Shown: positions 25,601-31,039 of the stretch, in pieces
How positions within the stretch are numbered: the first letter of the stretch is position 1
How the letters are laid out: each line of letters starts with the position of its first letter
Origin: Sipunculus nudus
Lineage: Eukaryota; Annelida; Sipuncula; Golfingiida; Sipunculidae
DNA length: 64,000 nucleotides
Assembly (NCBI GenBank): GCA_026874595.1
Contig: CM049306.1
Location: forward strand, 91,522,642 to 91,586,641
Direction: 5' to 3'
Notes under the pieces: model-generated
What the model was told of the DNA's origin: nothing
Databases searched by the model: none
What the model saw: only the letters and a program-made list of their open reading frames with translations
Translations under genes and position numbers: made by a program

Positions 25601-25684
25601 GAGGGAGTGTGTGAGGAAGGAATGCACTTCAGCTCCAGCAAGTCTAAGTGCATGCCGAAAGAGAAAGCTGGCTGCCAGCAGTGA
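813..25684 (+). CDS. Gene 1: CTLD-TSP1-VWD-C8-TIL-EGF-CBM14x2 extracellular protein, ten exons, 5' partial
   Basis: Gene-level entry. Exons: ~813-982, 1397-1527, 4566-4730, 5837-6114, 18622-18932, 20416-20663, 22856-23064, 23467-23653, 24645-24806, 25428-25684. Phases at the successive junctions are 2,1,1,0,2,1,0,1,1 and all match, giving 2118 nt, or 705 residues plus stop. Every intron has GT/AG ends. Domains in order are a C-type-lectin-like fold split over two exons, one thrombospondin type 1 repeat, a von Willebrand D domain, C8, a trypsin-inhibitor-like cysteine-rich domain, an EGF-like module and two peritrophin-A chitin-binding domains. The signal peptide must lie upstream of the window. 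The 12.5-kb intron between the two VWD exons is full of mobile elements. The protein is probably secreted. The combined architecture is not one I can name. An extracellular matrix, shell, mucus or defence role is inference. Gene 2 is a paralogue. Confidence 0.85.
1397..1527 (+). CDS. Gene 1 exon: C-terminal half of C-type lectin-like domain
   Basis: A short exon between atatcag and C|gtgagtt. Joined in phase 2 to the preceding exon it continues as DWVVGSPSAGKSEMC and GGKWKEAPCTLYKKTLCY. This matches the end of a C-type lectin fold: W-x-x-G-x-P, Cys, K-W-x-x-x-x-C, final Cys. The usual calcium and sugar motifs are changed: where EPN or QPD is expected the sequence reads GSPS, and where WND is expected it reads WKE. 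Calcium-dependent sugar binding is therefore doubtful. The exon ends in phase 1, as the thrombospondin exon needs. Confidence 0.8.
1575..1800 (+). repeat. Possible tRNA-derived SINE
   Basis: tggttcaggggtagagca near 1580 resembles a pol III A box, and tgcgaatctc about 35 bases later resembles a degenerate B box. The flank downstream contains a tRNA-unrelated body. There is no clean cloverleaf and no CCA-ready acceptor stem, so this is not a functional tRNA. Only one copy was noticed in the window. Confidence 0.35.
2953..3093 (+). pseudogene. Orphan exon-like stretch with Cys-rich frame
   Basis: One frame, open from about 2924 to the TAA at 3095, reads SSWEDYQFSLREACDGN, then GEWGPVGFRCRGKVYCREVC, a Cys-rich extracellular-looking segment. 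It ends at CCC|gtaagc, a good donor. A possible acceptor is ttgag at 2952, but the pyrimidine tract before it is poor. As an exon it would be phase 2 to 2, while its neighbours in gene 1 meet at phase 1, so it cannot be spliced between them in frame. It could be a relic exon, a cassette of an unseen isoform, or chance. I do not recognise the domain. Confidence 0.35.
3561..3685. repeat. (GATA)n / (GATG)n microsatellite
   Basis: A near-perfect tetranucleotide run of gata units with gatg units at both ends. It generates false Tyr/Leu/Ser-rich reading frames on the minus strand. Confidence 0.97.
4421..4473. repeat. (TA)n microsatellite
   Basis: A pure TA run of about 50 bases inside the intron just before the thrombospondin exon. 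Similar runs occur at about 179-234, 13573-13626, 20358-20382, 49630-49659 and 61220-61253. Confidence 0.95.
4566..4730 (+). CDS. Gene 1 exon: thrombospondin type 1 repeat
   Basis: The exon reads NGQWGAWAPWSACSKKCGTG, then RQSRTRKCN, LPCPGYY and HCNTQYCP. This is the full TSP1 pattern W-x-x-W-x-x-W-S-x-C-S, C-G-x-G, R-x-R-x-C and the closing cysteines. Acceptor taccgtcag and donor CCGA|gtaagt fix the ends. It is a phase 1 to 1 exon of 165 bp, so it can be inserted or removed without changing the frame. TSP1 repeats act outside the cell in matrix binding and carry C- and O-linked sugars on the W-x-x-W and CS motifs in known proteins. Gene 2 has no counterpart. Confidence 0.93.
4867..5673 (+). 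mobile_element. Solo LTR, copy 1 of 3
   Basis: Begins CGTTACAGGTG (expected TGTTACAGGTG) and ends GGTTCCGTAACA, flanked on both sides by ATAT as a 4-bp target duplication. It has a TATA box at 5153-5160 and an AATAAA signal at 5513-5518, so the sense strand is plus. No internal retrotransposon sequence is attached, so it is a solo LTR left by recombination. It lies in a gene 1 intron, and its end is about 160 bp before the first VWD exon. Two further copies lie at 29779-30638 and 38106-38957 on the minus strand. The frames inside are not genes. Confidence 0.85.
5837..6114 (+). CDS. Gene 1 exon: VWD domain, first part
   Basis: Preceded by ttttttttcttccag and ended by ATCTAT|gtaagt. It encodes GTCTVGGDPHYFTFD, the diagnostic G-D-P-H-Y-x-x-F-D start of a von Willebrand D domain, then FQGGDLKGRECKFLLAGRC and a strand-rich stretch ending VDQSHRSTGFIY. 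Most VWD domains read F-x-G-x-C at this point. Here the longer GGDLKGREC is found, and gene 2 has the same variant. Starts in phase 1, ends in phase 0. VWD domains form disulfide-linked assemblies in mucins, VWF and egg or matrix proteins. Confidence 0.94.
6295..6348. other. Perfect 23-bp stem hairpin
   Basis: Arms at 6295-6317 and 6326-6348 are exact reverse complements (aaaagcaaaaaaggggag and its mate), with an 8-base loop (ttgggaaa). It lies about 180 bp downstream of a VWD exon in the long intron. It could fold in the transcript or be a small foldback element. Confidence 0.9.
6989..8850 (-). mobile_element. Tandem-core element with terminal hairpin, minus orientation
   Basis: The end at 6989 is a hairpin, agctcatatgac then gtcatctgagct, followed by atagcgatcact and a cgtccgtc run, matching in reverse the end at 37290-37382. 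The core is a degenerate array of about 150-160 bp units, each with acaaattgtat..., a 'ttcttctaac' box and 'ggaaacctgaaat'. Unit starts lie near 7697, 7860, 8028 and 8182. This recalls the pearl and HINE-type non-autonomous elements known in bivalves, which also carry tandem-repeat cores. The family assignment is inference. Confidence 0.6.
9790..9955 (-). repeat. tRNA-derived SINE, copy 1
   Basis: The reverse complement reads cagctgaggggtaaaacg (A-box-like), then ggttcgatcccagg, an excellent pol III B box, then a body gtgggttttagtggcccgtc. A diverged second copy with the same body lies at 13375-13530. It is not a tRNA gene: spacing and stems do not close. Confidence 0.6.
10075..10978 (-). mobile_element. 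Non-autonomous Helitron, copy A
   Basis: Read on the minus strand it starts TCTAATACTTATAAAA, ends ...GGTTTATCAGCTAG and lies exactly between A and T. A palindrome (cccggtataccggg) sits about 11 bases before the CTAG end. TC start, CTRR end, subterminal hairpin and A^T insertion without target duplication are the Helitron hallmarks. Length is 904 bp. There is no Rep/helicase coding sequence; short frames inside are not genes. Copies B and C are at 39525-40535 and 45378-46596. Confidence 0.9.
10979..14790. mobile_element. Large region with diverged long inverted repeats
   Basis: Left arm about 10979-11420, right arm about 14180-14790. The left ggcaatg, cctcgtatag and cacgttaatc boxes reappear inverted on the right near 14705-14770. 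Left gggaattgtgcaaaaacg and agggccaagctg pair with inverted cgtttgcacaattctt-like and cttggccct stretches near 14260-14345, and both arms carry an 'aagatggc(c)ggc' box. The interior holds a SINE copy, a (TA)n run and a 170-codon minus frame (12007-12519) with no recognised domain. Probably an old DNA transposon with long terminal inverted repeats. Ends are approximate. Confidence 0.5.
13375..13530 (-). repeat. tRNA-derived SINE, copy 2 (diverged)
   Basis: Shares gatgggcca-taacccactatta and gagcgttttaccactc boxes with the copy at 9790-9955 in the same orientation, but the B box is eroded. It lies within the large inverted-repeat region. Confidence 0.45.
14430..14910. repeat. Palindrome-rich repeat field
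   Basis: Many scattered copies and half-copies of the 14-bp palindrome attcgcatgcgaat mixed with gatattcgatattc and aatatcgaatatcg. It grades into the tandem duplication that follows and overlaps the right arm of the preceding inverted repeat. Confidence 0.8.
14911..16064. repeat. Tandem duplication, 550 bp + 604 bp
   Basis: 14911-15460 and 15461-16064 are direct repeats. Both begin gaaaatctaaggtctcgg and end ttgcttgtttaagcaatc. They differ by a few substitutions and by about 55 bp present only in the second copy (around 15697-15750), so the duplication is recent. Each copy holds several attcgcatgcgaa palindromes. Reading frames here (for example 15159-15341 and 15731-16024) only reflect the repeat. 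Confidence 0.9.
16900..18607. repeat. Tandem-core element array abutting a VWD exon
   Basis: Units of about 330 bp carry 'tgcattgatcaccatgat', 'atcatggagtgtt', 'gactggtggcgccacctg', 'ttgacatccaggga' and 'aggtctctgttaccca'. The g-t-g-g box recurs near 17222, 17553 and 17882 (spacing about 330). The final part (18440-18607) has the cggacagacggac run and the ggctgagctaaaa terminus seen at 37370-37383, although the array itself is inverted relative to that element. The end lies only about 15 bp from the next exon. G and C homopolymers occur at 16932-16950 and 17092-17107. Confidence 0.75.
18622..18932 (+). CDS. Gene 1 exon: VWD domain, second part, with extra GLC repeat
   Basis: Acceptor gtcttgtttcag, donor CGCTA|gtaagt. 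Phase 0 in, phase 2 out, 311 bp. It reads VDGIRRSSDNYRGVP, then QGLCGLCGLCGNYDG, then LGWSYQEPGQYGR. C-G-L-C-G-N-Y-D-G is the vicinal-cysteine motif that closes VWD domains and is linked to disulfide exchange in VWF-type proteins. The codons 18793-18819 are three tandem 9-bp units, each reading Gly-Leu-Cys, so the exon has one more GLC than the usual form and than gene 2 (GLCGMCGNYDG). This adds a cysteine. Confidence 0.94.
18933..20415 (+). other. Gene 1 intron
   Basis: Holds a poly-C run at about 19423-19440, short runs of TA at 20232-20240 and 20358-20382, and no recognised element. The frame at 19754-20050 has no splice signals of matching phase and no domain signature. Confidence 0.5.
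20416..20663 (+). CDS. Gene 1 exon: C8 domain
   Basis: Between ttttcttctacag and GGAT|gtaagt, phase 2 to 1. It encodes HFSPCDTTNCPLAQKC, then VFGTCPRYYNAKSGC, IDMCCSKQRPDKCRIF and YARECFRLGY. This is the C8 pattern: Cys, G-x-F-x-x-C, Y-x-x-x-C, D-x-C, C-x-x-x-x-x-Y-A-x-x-C. It is the module that follows VWD in VWF, mucins, zonadhesin and similar proteins. It is exactly 248 bp, as in gene 2. Confidence 0.9.
20795..21300 (-). repeat. Fragment of tandem-core element
   Basis: Starts near gtaagtcatctgagatatag and repeats about 150-160 bp units containing 'cacaaatcgtatcat', 'aatcttctgacgcaa', 'ggaaacctgaaattagg' and 'ttctgcgagctac'. Same family and orientation as 6989-8850. Confidence 0.6.
21300..22855 (+). 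other. Gene 1 intron with tRNA-like fragment
   Basis: No coding exon is seen. Minus-strand 22150-22240 contains gtgagttcgaatctc, a pol III B box, in a tRNA-like setting (probable SINE fragment or tRNA pseudogene). 21840-22030 has diverged tandem-core repeat boxes (tccagggagt, ggaaacccgaag). The rest is unremarkable. Confidence 0.45.
22856..23064 (+). CDS. Gene 1 exon: TIL cysteine-rich domain
   Basis: Acceptor ttgccacacag, donor CATGCG|gtgcgt, phase 1 to 0. It reads CPANSNYDPSANACQKTC, then GCMNVYRRGACVCRPRY and NRCIPKRTCGC. The C-P-x-N-x-x-Y...C-x-x-x-C...C-x-C...C spacing is that of a trypsin-inhibitor-like domain. In VWD-C8-TIL proteins this is normally a structural piece of the D assembly, not an active inhibitor. 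Gene 2 has a close counterpart (CPANSKYDQTASPCQPTC). Confidence 0.9.
23467..23653 (+). CDS. Gene 1 exon: EGF-like module
   Basis: Follows a long poly-T tract and tgctaag, ends AATG|gtgagt, phase 0 to 1. It begins IGSSWLDKCCKTKYHC, a continuation of the TIL-type linker, then CHPAARCSLIRGRFACTC and SPGFTGSGNSC, a compact EGF-like module with C-x-C-x-x-G-F-x-G. The D/N-x-D/N calcium motif is not seen before its first Cys. The poly-T acceptor (23437-23460) is unusually pure. Confidence 0.87.
23654..24644 (+). other. Gene 1 intron
   Basis: AT-rich with T-rich tracts. No element or exon is recognised. Confidence 0.5.
24645..24806 (+). CDS. Gene 1 exon: first chitin-binding (CBM14/peritrophin-A) domain
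   Basis: Acceptor gtttgtgtttcag, donor CCTAG|gtttat, phase 1 to 1. It encodes FTCPSKIKRLYQDPLAC, KKYYYCIRGQAQHHTC, PLLFDIGVQGC and a final Cys. The spacing C...Y-x-D-P-x-x-C-x-x-Y-Y-x-C...C-x-x-x-x-x-F-D...C matches peritrophin-A chitin-binding domains, including the aromatic residues that line the sugar site. It suggests binding to chitin or a chitin-like matrix. Confidence 0.93.
24807..25427 (+). other. Gene 1 intron
   Basis: No feature recognised. A frame at 25051-25257 has no domain signature. Confidence 0.5.
25428..25684 (+). CDS. Gene 1 last exon: second CBM14 domain and stop
   Basis: Acceptor tccatgttttacag, phase 1, stop TGA at 25682-25684. After a linker with a dibasic VVKRQAG it reads FNCPRKDGAFLNKGSC, FYVCREGVAIEGVC, MHFSSSKSKC and GCQQ. 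It has the six-cysteine chitin-binding pattern, with fewer aromatics than the first domain. There is no membrane anchor or GPI-type tail, so this form is secreted. Confidence 0.93.
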
Positions 25685-25801
25685 TAACTAAACAGTGTTG
25701 ATACAGACCAAGGATTGAGACTTTATATCATATTTCACGCTTACTGCATTAACAGGTATATAATTAACTCCTGCCTATAATTATGCTTATAATGATTCTG
25801 A

Positions 25802-25807
25802 AATAAA
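25802..25807 (+). terminator. Probable poly(A) signal of gene 1
   Basis: AATAAA 118 bp after the stop codon is the first canonical signal downstream. A second AATAAA occurs near 26309. Confidence 0.65.
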
Positions 25808-25924
25808 TTATGATGAAACATTTGGAGAAGAGCAATAGTGTATACACTGACCTCACAAGAAATGAAGTGTGTCCTAGTAGTCTCACTCATGCAGTCACTC
25901 TTACTTCTGAGGTCTTCGCCAAAT

Positions 25925-26110
25925 ACGAAGACAGTATAACCTCGACTAATGAGCACCCCGCTTTAGTGACCATCTAAAAAACGACCACTTTTTCACGGTC
26001 CAAATAATTTATAGTTTTTATATCAGAATTCGCTGAAGCAACCAATTCGAAAATAAGACCACTTTATCGAAGATCCGTCGGTGGTCGTAATTTCTTGGTG
26101 TAACTGTATG
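25925..26110. repeat. Relic of 'acgaccac' repeat family
   Basis: cctcgactaatgagcacc, aaacgaccactttttcacgg and gtggtcgtaatttcttgg resemble boxes at 42285-42440, 43715-43870 and 61120-61190 (ttacgaccac, agtggtcg). Probably an old DNA transposon family. No intact ends were seen. Confidence 0.5.
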
Positions 26111-26720
26111 AGGTAAACCATTTTATCTCAATAGAATACCACTGAGCGTTGAAGCTCGAGCTATTCACGTGTTCAGATAGTTCACATGTTCTCGGCCATT
26201 CCGGTTCAAAGCCAACACACAACTTTCTTGGCGAGGTCAGTTTAAGATTATTGTTACATTTTTTATATATTAGACTCTACAGCTACTCCTCTGTATTTTC
26301 AGCTGTCCAATAAACTGTGTGCAAGCAAACTTAGTATTTTCACAGTTATTTTCTTGAATGTGATTGATGTTACATGTTTGCGAAAATAGTTTTCTTCTAA
26401 ATTATTTTTACTTCCATATTTCATGTCCGACTAATCGTCCCTCACAATTATCAGTACATGTACTTAAACCAGACACCGTTCTTCTGCTCAAAAATTAATG
26501 TATATGACTTATTTAGGGGCTTTATTTTAAGGAGATAAGTTCGGATCCATTTATTTAAGATTTTATACGATATAATTATGGTGATATAGCTGGCTTAAAT
26601 GTATGAAAGGCGGGAATATAATGATTGCCAGACATATAGAAATGTTGATTTAACGACTGCATGCCCTACGTATGTGAACGTCGATACATGGTATTATTTT
26701 GGCCTACGTATGAATATGCT
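26110..26720. other. Intergenic, no feature recognised
   Basis: AT-rich sequence between the end of gene 1 and the minisatellite. Nothing is seen beyond a second AATAAA near 26309. Confidence 0.5.
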
Positions 26721-27690
26721 GGTACAACCACTGCCCTACGAAAAAATGATCGAACGTCGGTGGACAATGACGCCCTTCATATATGAACATCGATGGTATA
26801 GTGGCTCCCCTTCATATATGAACGTCAGTGGTATAACGATAGTCCTTCGTATGAAAATGTGGTTCAAAAACTGCCCTTAGTAAATGACCTTCTGTGGTAG
26901 AATGACGCCCGTCGTATATGAACAACGATGGTAAAATGGCTCCCTTCATATATGAATGGCCGTGTTATTACGGGTGTCCTTCGTATGAAAATGTGGTTTA
27001 AAAACTGTCCTTAATAAATGATCGACCGTCGGTGGTATAATGACTGCCTTTCGTATATGAACATCGATGGTATAATGGCTTAGCTTCATATATGAAAGGC
27101 CGTGTTATAACGGGTGTCCTTCGTATGAAAATGTGGTTAAAAGACTGTCCTTAATAAATGATCGACCGTCGGTGGTCCTATGACTGCCTTTCGTGTATTA
27201 ACATCGATGGTATAATGGCTTCCCTCCATATATGAACAGCGGTAATATAAGGGTAGTCATTCGTATGAAAATGTGGTTAAAAGACTGCCCTAAGTAAATG
27301 ACCGTCTGTGGTACAACGACTGCCTTTCGTATATTAACATCGATGGTATATTGTCTTCCCTCCATATATGAACAGCGGTGGTATAACGGTAGTCCTTCGT
27401 ATGAAAATGAGGTTCAAAGACTGCCCTTAGTAAATGACCGTCTGTAGTACAATGACTGCCTTTCGTATATTAACATCCATGGTATAATGTCTTCCCTCCA
27501 TACATGAACAGCGGTGGTATAACGGTAGTCCTTCGTATGAAAATGTGATTCAAAGACTGCCTTTAGTAAATGACCGTCTGTGGTACAATGACTGCCCTTC
27601 GTATATGAACATCGAGTGTAAAATAGCTTCCCTTCATATATGAACGGCGGTGGTATCACGGGTGTCCTTCGTACGAAAATATTGATGTAA
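26720..27690. repeat. Minisatellite, unit about 136 bp, about seven units
   Basis: The box cgtatgaaaatg falls at 26848, 26982, 27122, 27262, 27398 and 27533, with a variant at 27670. Spacings are 134-140. Each unit contains three related sub-blocks, of the type ttcgtatatgaacatcgatgg then tataatggct, so the array is a higher-order form of a roughly 45-bp repeat. A short satag run (gatggtacgatggtac) ends it. Frames inside are artefacts. Confidence 0.92.
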
Positions 27691-27742
27691 TGACTGGTAT
27701 GATGGTACGATGGTACGATGGTATGATGGCACCCCTGTGATA

Positions 27743-28228
27743 AGCTACGGTCACAACCGGGATACGGTCGCCGTACGGCGAGTGTTTTGGGCTATTCCGT
27801 GCGGTAGACGCACGGCAACCGTGCGTTTTTCAAAGGCCCCAGGGGCTCCGCAACGACCGTAACTGACATTAGCGCAAGCGCTTAAGTTGATGCGGCGGCC
27901 GTGCGTCAGGCAGCCACCTACGGCCTCCGTACGGGCACCGTACAGTAGACGTATGGATGTCGTAGGATGCCCGTGCGATTTTTAACGCCTACTCGGCTAG
28001 CCGCGAGACGTACGGTGTACCTGGGGCTGTCGTAAGGGGTCTTTACGGCTTAAGCAAGGTTAGCTTGCGGCGTCCGCAGGGTTAGCTTTCTTTACCGTGC
28101 GATGGCCGTAGGAATGAGGAAGACACCTTGCCGTTCCCGCACGTCGGCCGCATAAGAATAACTGTGGTTTCAAAAACCGAAGAGTGATCTACGGTGTGCG
28201 GTGACCGCAGCGGGTTGTGACCGAGGCT
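27743..28228. mobile_element. CpG-rich MITE with CGGTCACAACC ends
   Basis: The left end agctacggtcacaacc and right end ggttgtgaccgaggct are inverted repeats. About 480 bp between them is strikingly rich in CpG (ccgtacgg, gcacggcaaccgtgcg, cggcggccgtgcg) in an AT-rich setting. Many short internal palindromes are present. No coding frame. No clear target duplication was seen. Confidence 0.7.
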
Positions 28229-29250
28229 TTAAAGAGCGTCCGTAATATAACAGGTGCCCACTTGACTGAAAGGCGATGGTATGGTGGCTACCCAAGTTAT
28301 ATGAATGGTGATTTTCTCATGCCTCCTTGCATATGTTTATGGCGTTTGTATAAAATCTGCTCAAGAAATGTGAATGTTTGTCGCATGTATGAGAATATTG
28401 TTTGTTTTTCGGACGCCCTTTGTATATGATTGTTATAGGAATTTTGTTTTAAGCCTGATATTATAACATGTGATATAATATAAATATGACATGTTTATTT
28501 CACATAAAAATTGAATCTACATCTAGGTGTGACAAATCAAATGACAAAAATTTAATCTTTCCAGAAGTATCTATCTCTGTCATACTGAACAACTGATACA
28601 ATTGACCTGAAAAGTTATACTTAAACATATGACATTGTGTCAGCATTTTAAGCATTCCGTCAAAATGTCAATGTGGTTTATATGTACGGTATATGAAACA
28701 ATGACACTTTTATCAACTTTTATGTTCCCTTACATTAATCAGGCTTTTGTTTCGCGATTCGTTCACTCTGTGTCAGTAATGCAAGACTAGAGATCGGACT
28801 TGGACTCGAGTGGAGCTCCATCCCACTTTTTTACACTCTGACTCGGAATTGGACTCGATGGTCGGGGACATGGACTCGAACTCGGACTCTGAGTTTAAGA
28901 CCCGAGGTCAATTCTGCCTCTAGTCCAACAGAAAAAAAAGTCTTGGTTATTCGACATCTGACGTCTGCTTTCTTGTCGGGATGGCAAAATCATAAAATGT
29001 TTTGTGGGTCTCCGAGATTAATTACATGTGATCCCATGTGTTATGACGCTCAGCTGAATTTGACATGTACACAGCAGTTCATTAATTTTTGATGTTATGA
29101 TCTGGTACTTGTTAAGGAACCTTGAACAATGGATAGAATGACTTCCAGAGTGCTCAAAATAATTTTTTTTTTTTTTGGCAAAAGTCCTCAGAAAATAGGT
29201 AAAGGCATGATGATACGGGAAGCTGCTATGATTTGTGTCCATCTGACTTA
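28229..29250. other. Intergenic with degenerate GGACTCGA repeat
   Basis: 28783-28930 repeats ggactcgaa / actcggactc blocks; a related stretch is at 60395-60480. 29030-29060 (tgtgttatgacgctcagctga) looks like a fragment of the hairpin start of the tandem-core elements. Otherwise nothing is recognised. Confidence 0.45.
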
Positions 29251-29254
29251 TAGG

Positions 29255-29713
29255 CAGGGGTCGAAATAACGCCTTTCCACCTGTCTGAGACAGGAATACA
29301 CGTGCACGGAAACCGTTAATTTTCCACCAATCCGTTGGAAAGATTTACACGAATGTTTTCCAAACCAGTGACTGATAAGTAGCAACAAACATGACACAAA
29401 ATTTAATATTTTACTCTATAATTTCCTATACTTACCGGCACCAAGGCCCTCATATCCTATATTTTCCATATTTTTTTTACTGCACAATCGTGTTTCTGAT
29501 ATAACATTGCCACTATTGAAAACATGCCGTTCTTTTTACATGCAGGTGTGCATGAAGGATGGCATGTAAGCTGCTGAATCGGGTTTACACTAGCGAAGTG
29601 TTACTAAAAATTGACATGATGATAGGATGCATCTTTTGGGGAAAGGTAATTTTTTTTCTGCGGAAAGGTAAACCTGTAGGAAAAGTGCAAATTAGAAAGT
29701 ATTACGACCCCTG
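29255..29713. mobile_element. hAT-type MITE
   Basis: Ends are CAGGGGTCGAAATA on the left and TATTACGACCCCTG on the right, imperfect inverted repeats typical of hAT elements. The flanks are CTTATAGG and CTTATTGG, an 8-bp target duplication with one mismatch, which is the hAT length. 459 bp with no transposase. The 83-codon frame at its right edge is not a gene. Confidence 0.8.
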
Positions 29714-29778
29714 CTTATTGGGAACTCAAATCATGTTGTTTTTCACAGCTCACAGAATACAGATCCATTGCTTTATTT

Positions 29779-30638
29779 TGTTACGGAACCAATATCAAAA
29801 GAACACGTAGTTGTGACGAGCATAAATTTTTTTATGGAGATGAAAAAAAATCAGATTCTGTAACACTAGGCAGCGTGAAATGCCTAGGGGAATGAATAAA
29901 GAAGTCAGTGGGTTTTTTTTAGATAATTAAAATTTATTCTTAAAACAATCCTAACATTACAATAGACTAAATCAATACAATTACACAGTATAACAACAGT
30001 ACAACAGCAAATCAATACAATTACACAGTATAATAAATAAAGTGTACAGTACCTGGATACCACCACTGTTACAGCGACAACAAGTCCTTTAAAATGTAAA
30101 ATCCAGATGAACAGTTCACATAAATCTTCTCAGAGAATAACAGTACAATTCAATCACAAAATCAATCTGTTGTAATCCAAAGGGAAATCCTGGCAGTGAT
30201 CCCAAAGGCAAATTTAAGACTATATAAAATCCGTTACAAATTTCAGGAAGATCTATAACTGCTGCAATTATCAGATAGGTCCAAAACTGACTCACACTCC
30301 TCTTTGTTCGCTGGAATATATCTCTCTCCTTCCCTCGGCTCTCAAATACAGCCCCTATTTATAACTTTTCATCCGAAAATTCTAGAAACCAATTTCACGA
30401 ACAATCGAAAGAACCCAACAATACATAATACACACGCCCAAAGAACATTACAAGACCCGCGCTGATAGAGCGCGATCAGCCCAGAAAGTTCAAGATCAGC
30501 ATGAGCGCTGTTTTTTTACACACGTCAGACCCCACACGTGGGCCGGGCCAGCTCGCGCGTCCCATGGCAACGGACAATGCTAGCGCTACACAGACACGTG
30601 TACGACTGCTGCACACAATAAAAGAGACACCTGTAACA
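29779..30638 (-). mobile_element. Solo LTR, copy 2 of 3
   Basis: TGTTACGGAACC...CCTGTAACA with ATTT on both sides as a 4-bp target duplication. Sense is minus: the TATA-like and AATAAA-like boxes of copy 1 occur inverted. 860 bp, no internal region. It begins 66 bp after the hAT-type MITE. Confidence 0.88.
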
Positions 30639-31039
30639 ATTTTGCATGTCAAAGGAGACATAACAATGACCTCCCTTTATATAAAAAATTATATTTCTAA
30701 AGGCAACAGTTAAAATTTGCGACCTGTCTATCTGGGTGTTAATATCATGACCCAATTTCAGGTTTCTGAGGAGAACTGCCAAAAACCTCCCGGGATTAAC
30801 AATTAAAAGTTTCTAGGTATGAGGCTTACGGTTTGTACCCTATTACCGTCCGGACTGTTTCTTTTTAAGGTCTAAATAATAGAAAAATGCGTAAAACTAT
30901 CAGGTGGCACGCAGGCTTCAAGAATTGATGAAACACTATTTGATCAATATGCATGGAAAGAATCATGGCTATCGATGCATTAGGTATTGAGAAAAAGTCA
31001 GTTGCAACGCAAAGAAAATTTTACCCAGAAGGCCACCGT

